In this document: positions 57,815-64,000 of the stretch, piece by piece
Layout: the number at the start of each line of letters is the position of its first letter
Position numbering within the stretch: position 1 is the stretch's first letter
Notes under the pieces: generated by a model
Database searches by the model: none
What the model was told of the DNA's origin: nothing
The model's input: the letters and a program-made list of their open reading frames with translations, nothing else
Assembly (NCBI GenBank): GCA_001599715.1
Contig: BCHU01000014.1
Coordinates: 496,001-560,000 of the forward strand
Length of the DNA: 64,000 nt
Direction: 5' to 3'
DNA from: Phaeotremella fagi
Taxonomy: Eukaryota > Basidiomycota > Tremellomycetes > Tremellales > Phaeotremellaceae
Made by a program: the position numbers and the translations under genes

Positions 57815-60682
57815 CTAACTCTGATGAAACCCCTGAACATTCCTCAAACTCGACAACTCATCCCAACTCTGTTGCTGATCACCAAACCCTTCAGGACTAT
57901 GTGTCCCAGTCCCAGTCCCAGGATGGAATTGTAGACCATCAACAATCTTCTGTTGATTACCGAAACACGAATTCATTTGATTCTGGTTATCGTCAGAAAC
58001 AGGGATTTGGATTTGACTGTTCCGACGAGAAGTTGGTTGATATTGCTGTTGAAACAGTTGATGTTCCAGCGCCTGAGCTTGGGCTTGATGTTCGTGTAAA
58101 GCTTGATCGAGATCGAATGATGATGGGATAGAATCCATAGCATTTTGGGAATCAAGTTGACGACCACCATCATAATTCTGAGGACTATGGTTTTGGCTTA
58201 CACCATGAGAATTCGGTAATGACTGATTATAATCACCCTGTGATCCAGCAAAATGCTGATTGATCATTCGTTGAGTCAACTCGTATTGACGTTGTTGCAA
58301 CATCAACGTTTGAGCCATCTCAACTGTTAATCCGGAATGTCCTTGACTGCGCGTTGCTTGATTGATAAAAGAACCTTGTGCATCCGTCGTTGTGGTTTCT
58401 TGTTGTTCCTGCTTGATATGTTGGTTAAAAGCTAACGTTTGAGCAATCTCGTATGNCGTCNNNNNNNNNNNANNAANNAAACCATCGGGACTGTTACCGT
58501 TTTGAGATTCGGTCATAGGAATCCCCAAATACTGTTGTGAAACTTGTCCAACATGTTGTTGATCCTGTGCAGGTACTTGAACTTGGTGATCGTGACTACC
58601 CTCGAAGAAAGAAGAACAAGGTTCTTGAATAACGTAACCCTCAGGACTGTTCTTGTGGCTACCATCGATGTGGCACGAGCTGGATTGACCATGTTGATAA
58701 GACAAAGGTTGTTGCTGTTGGATCAACATCTGTGCAATCTCATATGATTGAGGTGAAGCCGTCTCGCTGTTGATAGCAGAACCATCTTGTGGGAGATGAA
58801 GTTGTAAAGCGTTACTACCGTTACCGTTCATGGAAACAGAAGGATTTTGTTGTAACTGAAGTAAATTCATATCAAGGTTAAGTTCCATTTGTCGATATTC
58901 GCCATCGGAGCTATTACTTTGACCATGAAGTATACCGGAAGCATTCCCAGAATGATTATCCCAATGTTGAACTTCGTCCCCGGACTCACCTCTCAAACTA
59001 GATGTAGAGAGGTATGAACCCTGGAAAACATGTCGATTACCTTGACCGTGGTTAATCTGATTTTGTAATTGATGTTGTAGCTGTAAATTTCTCATGAAAT
59101 TTGGATCGTTCTCGTTGATAGCTTCAATCTGTGATTGAGTCATACCAGCAGCTTCACCTAAAGCGAACATGTTGTTTTCATCGAACATGGTTTGATTATG
59201 TTGAGGATGGATATCAAGTGGATCCCACCCTTGAATTTCGTGGCTTTGATAAGTTTGATTTTGGGTTTCGACCATCTGTTGATGAGACATTGAATAGTTC
59301 TCGTCGAGAGAAATCATGAAGTTGGAGTTTTCTGGTTTATTTTGATGAACGTCCTGGTATGAATTCTGGATAGCTTGTTGATTAATTGAGAGATCGTTGG
59401 AATACTGACTCGAATGACTGGATTGGAAAGCAGGTAAACCGTTGATATCGACCAAAGGTGTAGCCCCCAGAGGAACCACATTAGTCGGAACAGAGAGATA
59501 CGGACCAGTAACCCCATGATGAACGTGTTGCTGAGGTAAAAGATTTCTAGGTTCGAAAATATCATCAGCTGAAGCCCGTCGATAAACGTCGTGCATAGGA
59601 GCCGAATGAACTTCTTTATAAGAGTTGGCTCGGCGGATTTGAGGTGGTGGATTCCTGGAATCGTATTCGACAGGGAGATAATCGTGTTGAGCGATGTTTT
59701 GGGGTTCGTATGGAACGTACGAATGAGATTGATCTGATCGGGTGGAGTGACGTCTGTCGTTGAGATCATAGGGGACGATTGATTGTCTGGAGGAACGGGA
59801 GATTCCAACCATCTTTTGTGAACCTCGTTTGAAAGGTTTATGACCTAGGGCAGCGGCTTTGGCTCTAGCTTCAGCGATAGACACTGGTCGTTTATCGGAA
59901 CCACCTTTCTCTTCAGAGTTGAGAGTTCTAAGGGTTTATTAGCTTAGCTACTTGGACAAGAGAAGCTTCTACTTACTGGAAGAAAGCTTGTGATTCGGAA
60001 AGGTTACTGCTTGTACCTGAAGTCGAAGTTCTTCTAGATTGACAGAGGGGACAAGCTTGGACGAATCTTGCGATAACGTCTTTAGGAATGCAAGAGTAGT
60101 ATTTTCGAACCTAAATCTTCAAGTCAGGATTGATCGTTGATGTCGACCATCAAAACTTACTTGACTACTAGTCTTATCTCTCCCACCATGACCAGCTTGA
60201 CCATGACAATGAATCAAAACCTCATACATCTGTTCCCTAACAGCCACCGGTTTCTTCTCATGACAAACAATACTATCCCCACCGAAATTGATCAAATCGA
60301 AATTCTTCTTAGCCCAATATCTATATTGAGCGTTCTTGATCGTCGTGTCCTTGGGATTATTAAGGATACTCAAAACAGCATCATACATTTCCTGATTCAA
60401 CAGACATTTATCTCTCTTCTTGTGGGAGAGCTGTTTGACGTAATCATAGATGAGACATTCGAACGCGTAGGGTGATGGGTAGAGGGGATCTGCGTTTTTC
60501 TCTTTTTCGGGATCAGGGACAGGGGGTGGAGAGTTGTATTCGTTGTTGGATTCTTTGGAGGAGAGAGGGGAGTAATCTTCTGCGTCTTCTGAACGGGAGT
60601 TGGAAGCTGAGGCGGGGTTTGAGTAGGGTGAGGAAGAGTCCTTTTTGGATTTTCTGGTTTTGGTCTTTCGTAAGGGTGACAT
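57815..60682 (-). CDS. H2C2 zinc-binding protein with a long Gln-rich tail
   Basis: Three exons, 60682-60161, 60110-59977 and 59927-57815, give about 922 residues; the count is uncertain because exon 3 crosses ambiguous bases at 58456-58478. Residues about 68-200 are a conserved helical region ending in a His-His-Cys-Cys module: His160 and His165 in HCHGQAGHGGRDKT, then FVQACPLC with Cys194 and Cys197. This resembles the integrase-type H2C2 zinc-binding fold also found in NOL4-like proteins; no transposon or integrase core follows. The remaining 720 residues are Gln/Asn/Ser/His-rich, with a recurring motif of the type YEIAQ(T/M)L. The layout suggests a transcription or chromatin regulator with a prion-like activation tail. 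Function is inferred. Confidence 0.7.
58456..58478. other. ambiguous bases (N) inside the Gln-rich exon
   Basis: One N at 58456, ten or more N from 58461 and further scattered N to 58478. The reading frame before and after is the same, so the gap does not break the gene, but the number of residues there is unknown. Confidence 0.95.
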
Positions 60683-61932
60683 TTTGGGTTGGAAGGGTTT
60701 GAGTGATTAATTGTTGGACAAGAAAAATGGAGTTGAATGAGGTGACTAGTAGGTTACCGTTAGAATAGGACAAGATATAAACAGAATGGTGGGAAGTATA
60801 CACAAAGAATACAAGATATATACACAGAATATCAGAGATAAATGATATTGAAGAAGAGAAATTAATCGACTACTCACACTTTTGATCGTCGTTATGCGAA
60901 GAGGTCCTTTAGCTGTGGCAAATCGTTGGAAAGGGCTATAAAAGGGAATGCTTGGTAGCTAGTTGTTCAGATAGGCGGGAGGTAGCGTTAGGAAATGATA
61001 CGGATCAAGAAGGACGAGGAGTCGAAAATCTAGATTCCAGAGTTAAATCACAATTACACTGGAGGATATATTTCCCTAAATGACTTACGATGAAAACGAT
61101 GAAAGACGACAGCAGGATTGTCAACGTTTATGAGTAGAGGTCTGAAATGAGTATTGAAGTAGAAGTAGAAGGATGAAGATGAAGAGAATATCCAAACAAA
61201 TAAACTGCCAAAGTGCATTCCCAAGGTCCACCAACAAAGGCATGAAGAGAGAGGATGACTTAATGTAAGGGATCACCATCTCAACCAGGCAGGTTCAACC
61301 AATTAACGCTAACGTATGTAATGAGGTAGTGACAACCTACCGTGGAGATACTGTACACATGAAAGACGGCTTGATGGATGTTTCACTTCATGCATGTAAT
61401 CCTCAATCGAATCTTTTTCTCATTGATCCATTCTTTCAATCAAATACATATTTATTGTGTAATCGTTCGAGACGGTTTCTCGTTATTTAGGTTATCGGGA
61501 TAGACTGTAAATCCGACTTTACGTCCCACTGTGCCAAGTGTTTCTTTCATCTTTCACCCGAAAATCGTGTAAAAGTAATTCAATTGGGTTCCATCGGTAG
61601 TTGATGGTCAATAGTATAGCATGGTGCAACTGAATACTAAAGGGTATAAAAGAATCACTTGGATCTATGGAAAGTTCATTTGGTAACTTACTAAAGATAT
61701 ACATAAGTGATTAAGCATGTGGGAATTGAAGCATCAGATGATGAGGTTTTAAGGATACACTTACTCCGAAACAACACTGTGTTCGGATTTACTTGTAAAA
61801 GGAAATTTAACCATGATGGCAGGAATATCATGATTCCCACGGATTTACAGTACTGTTAGTTCCTGATCTATACATACATCAAGGGGATACATGTGCTTTT
61901 TACAGTATAATACAATCCGCAGAATTCAGTAA
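60683..61932. other. long upstream region of the H2C2 gene
   Basis: About 1.25 kb between the start of the H2C2 gene and the end of the small membrane-protein gene (both minus strand). Donor-like GTAAGT/GTGAGT sequences on the minus strand near 61085 and 60878 could belong to introns in a long 5' leader. No protein gene is seen. Long leaders are common for regulators. Confidence 0.4.
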
Positions 61933-62692
61933 CTACATGACCAACCAGAAACCGATACCCAAAAACATAAATCCGAAATACCTAATCCCACGGTTCACAC
62001 TGTAATCAGCGTCCGAGGTATGGGTAGCAGTATAAGCTGCGTAGGCGGATGATGACATGTTATTGAGATATTCGTTGACTGCTGATTGGTAGGTTGAATA
62101 TCCGACGATTCTGAAGTAAATTAATTAACATTCGTTTGAGTTGATGTTTTGGGCGACTCACGATCCGGAAGCTACTATGTGAGTTGCTGTTGCTGGTGCT
62201 TGTGTTCTATATTTATGGATCAGTGTTCATGTAATTTCGTTGTTTTTGTTTCTAGGTGTTGGGTGAAATCCATCACTTACACGGTGTTACTTGCCGAAGC
62301 AGAATTTGAAGTTGAAGTAGTTTTAGATTTAGTCGTTGTAGTAGTCAAAGTTGATCTAATATTGCAATCAATAAATAAATAAAATCGAATCACAGTAACC
62401 TCCAACAAACAGATCTCTCCGTTCAACCAGTCCGAAACAGAATCCAGAATTCACCAAAGTATTATAGAACACGAGCACTCACAAGGTAGTAGTAGTGATC
62501 ACCCCCTTAGTGGTATAAGCTGAAACGACGACTGTATCACCATCCTAAAACATGAATCAGTATTTCAACATCAAGTTGGCTGGTTGAAACGCGTCGACAA
62601 GAATGACTTACATCATCGATTATCGTTGATTTCTGTGCTGAACAGAAGATAATGCCGAGGAATATGGATATTAGAATGAATAGTTTGTTCAT
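61933..62692 (-). CDS. small secreted or single-pass membrane protein, Thr/Ser-rich
   Basis: Five exons, 62692-62612, 62544-62483, 62355-62281, 62206-62162 and 62110-61933, give 146 residues. A signal peptide (MNKLFILISIFLGIIFCSA) is followed by a Thr/Ser-rich segment (TTTTTKSKTTSTS), a short helical region and a C-terminal hydrophobic helix (FGFMFLGIGFWLVM). The C-terminal helix without a charged tail could be a membrane anchor or a GPI-attachment signal. The composition fits a cell-surface protein. No domain recognised. All junctions are in frame with ordinary GT-AG ends. Confidence 0.72.
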
Positions 62693-63487
62693 TATCTTTT
62701 TATGATTTCGATTTATAGATAATAATTTTGATGTGTAGTTGAAATTGGTGGTTGGTGGTCAACACTAATGGTGGACGCGTTAAAATCATTCGCGTACCTG
62801 TACTCGTACTCAGCTGCCACTGTTCTCTCGTCACTCAAAGGATGCAAAGTGCCACGTTTATGGTGCCGAGTAAGTGCGGGCTATTTTGGCTGCTATTTTT
62901 AAGTAATTTCAGGAACGAGGGTAGGGTATGACTCGGAGTAGTTCAAGTGTAGTCTAGTCCAGTGTAGCGGTGAGCGCAGTGAGAAGGAGATGAGTGTTGC
63001 TCAGTAGAAGCTGATGTCGCATTGGTGAAGTCCAGGTGTCAAATGGTACGGTGTATGGTGTGCTGACTCCCTCTGCTGTGCATGTAGCTGACTCAAACAC
63101 ACAGTACGAGTGACACACTCCGCTGTTTGTATGTTGTATGACGACATGTGAAGTGACCTTGTTACCCCTGGATTGTACGTTGAAGGACGCCGACAGATCC
63201 ACCATATTCTAGAACTTAGCTTTTCGTTTCATCTTGTATTCTTATTGTGTAGTATGAAATTCCTCAGGCGGTATGCCTTGATTCACACTTGCACTACACC
63301 GCTATTAACTTAACCGTTACAGCACTAACAGGTTAGGTTACAGGTTACTACAGTACACGGTTCACCTATGAGTACTATATATAGTTCAATAGATCCAACA
63401 TTCATCTCTCTTTCTCTCTTTTCTACTTCTTCAATTAAAACGTTTATTTCTTAACTCAACTACTACTTAACCACACAATCAATTAAA
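62693..63487. promoter_or_regulatory. divergent promoter region of a strongly TATA-containing gene
   Basis: About 800 bases. A TATATATA lies at 63376-63383, about 105 bases before the CipC-like start, followed by a pyrimidine-rich leader, an arrangement typical of highly or inducibly expressed yeast genes. Around 63305-63345 the sequence repeats TTAGGTTAC/CAGGTTAC-like units. No gene is seen; a minus-strand open frame at 62954-63205 is not supported. Confidence 0.5.
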
Positions 63488-63988
63488 ATGGGTAAGTCCT
63501 CTTCATCCTCGTCCCATCCCACCTCACCTCACCACCACCATCCCATCCCAATCTATTCATCACCCTCACCTCTCTCCCGCAGTCCTTGACAACGGGTCCC
63601 ACCATAAACTAACATCCCCAGGTCTCTTCGATTTCTTCAACAACGACGCCTCAGGACGTGACCAAGTCTAGTGAGTGCCGTCTTCATCACCCAACCTCCT
63701 CATCTTCCCCTTTCCACACCCACACCCACCTCCCAACACAACTGCGCACCGTCACCAACGGCTCCACAGCACAGACCCACTAACCTCTTGATTAACAGCA
63801 ACATCGACCCAAACAACGAAGGTCACAAATCAAGTCTCTCCCACGAACTTATCGGGTAAGTCAAGGTTCCTACTTCATCTCGTACCTCCTACCATCACTA
63901 ACAGAATTGTCATAACAGTGGTGCAGCCGGATTCGAAGCTATGAAAGCTTACGAAGCCCACGTTGCCAAGAACGGTAAACCACCAAGT
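63488..63988 (+). CDS. CipC-like (DUF3759) small stress protein, 3' end outside the window
   Basis: Four exons visible, 63488-63491, 63622-63670, 63799-63854 and 63919-63988, with the last followed by GTAAGT, so the gene continues beyond the window. The first exon is four bases: ATG plus one G. The protein reads MGLFDFF, then HKSSLSHELIGGAAGFEAMKA and a Lys-rich segment, which matches the CipC / DUF3759 family of small fungal proteins induced by concanamycin and other stresses. Their function is not settled. The first introns are unusually long for this window (130 and 128 bases). The upstream TATA box suggests strong induced expression. Confidence 0.82.
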
Positions 63989-64000
63989 GTAAGTCTACTC

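Noticed and set aside
57815..60682. A transposon integrase, suggested by the H2C2 motif
   Set aside because: No integrase core, reverse transcriptase or terminal repeats are present; the motif is followed by a Gln-rich tail.

Overview
The window is nuclear DNA of a basidiomycete yeast, most likely a tremellomycete of the Cryptococcus/Kwoniella/Tremella group. The evidence is dense genes cut by many 45-70 base introns with GTAAGT or GTGAGT donors, a CPL1-like secreted cysteine-rich protein, a CipC-type small protein and a set of ordinary fungal housekeeping genes. The genus is an inference. Gene models were built by reading through splice sites, and every multi-exon model marked confident closes in frame.

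Region 1 (1-26 kb) is mostly conserved and intron-rich. It holds the 3' end of an unknown gene, an unknown 220-residue protein, an initiator tRNA-Met gene with a 9-base intron, a NIT2-type omega-amidase, a CPL1-like secreted protein, a VNX1/CAX-type vacuolar cation/H+ exchanger, a PARP-type zinc-finger protein, a CBM48 protein of the CRP1/MDG1 type, a full-length YCF1-type ABC transporter and a NOP15-type ribosome-assembly factor with a long Lys/Ala-rich N-terminus.

Region 2 (27-42.5 kb) is an accessory, intron-poor stretch. It carries a family of small intronless proteins sharing a short Pro-x3-Phe/Tyr-x-Cys-Pro type module, some in a direct tandem duplication. It also has a monocarboxylate-type MFS carrier, a GDSL esterase of the rhamnogalacturonan-acetylesterase type, a Ser-rich disordered protein with two introns, and two further tandem pairs of unknown proteins. 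In three of the pairs one copy is open and the other is frameshifted, which suggests gene birth and decay by local duplication. Several non-coding direct repeats lie in the same stretch.

Region 3 (42.5-64 kb) returns to conserved genes: TRM10, UBC1, COA6, a YPT35-like PX protein, a zinc alcohol dehydrogenase of the ADH6/CAD type, an SLD7-like replication factor, LSM4 and a zinc-binding (H2C2) protein with a very long Gln-rich tail that contains an assembly gap. Between them sit a tandem pair of related secreted proteins with identical exon structure, a Ser/Thr-rich secreted protein built from an internal duplication, a small single-pass membrane protein and the first exons of a CipC-like gene that runs off the end.

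The genes do not form one pathway. The best candidates for something undescribed are the clustered small-protein families of 27-42.5 kb and the secreted pair at 46.8-49.1 kb.
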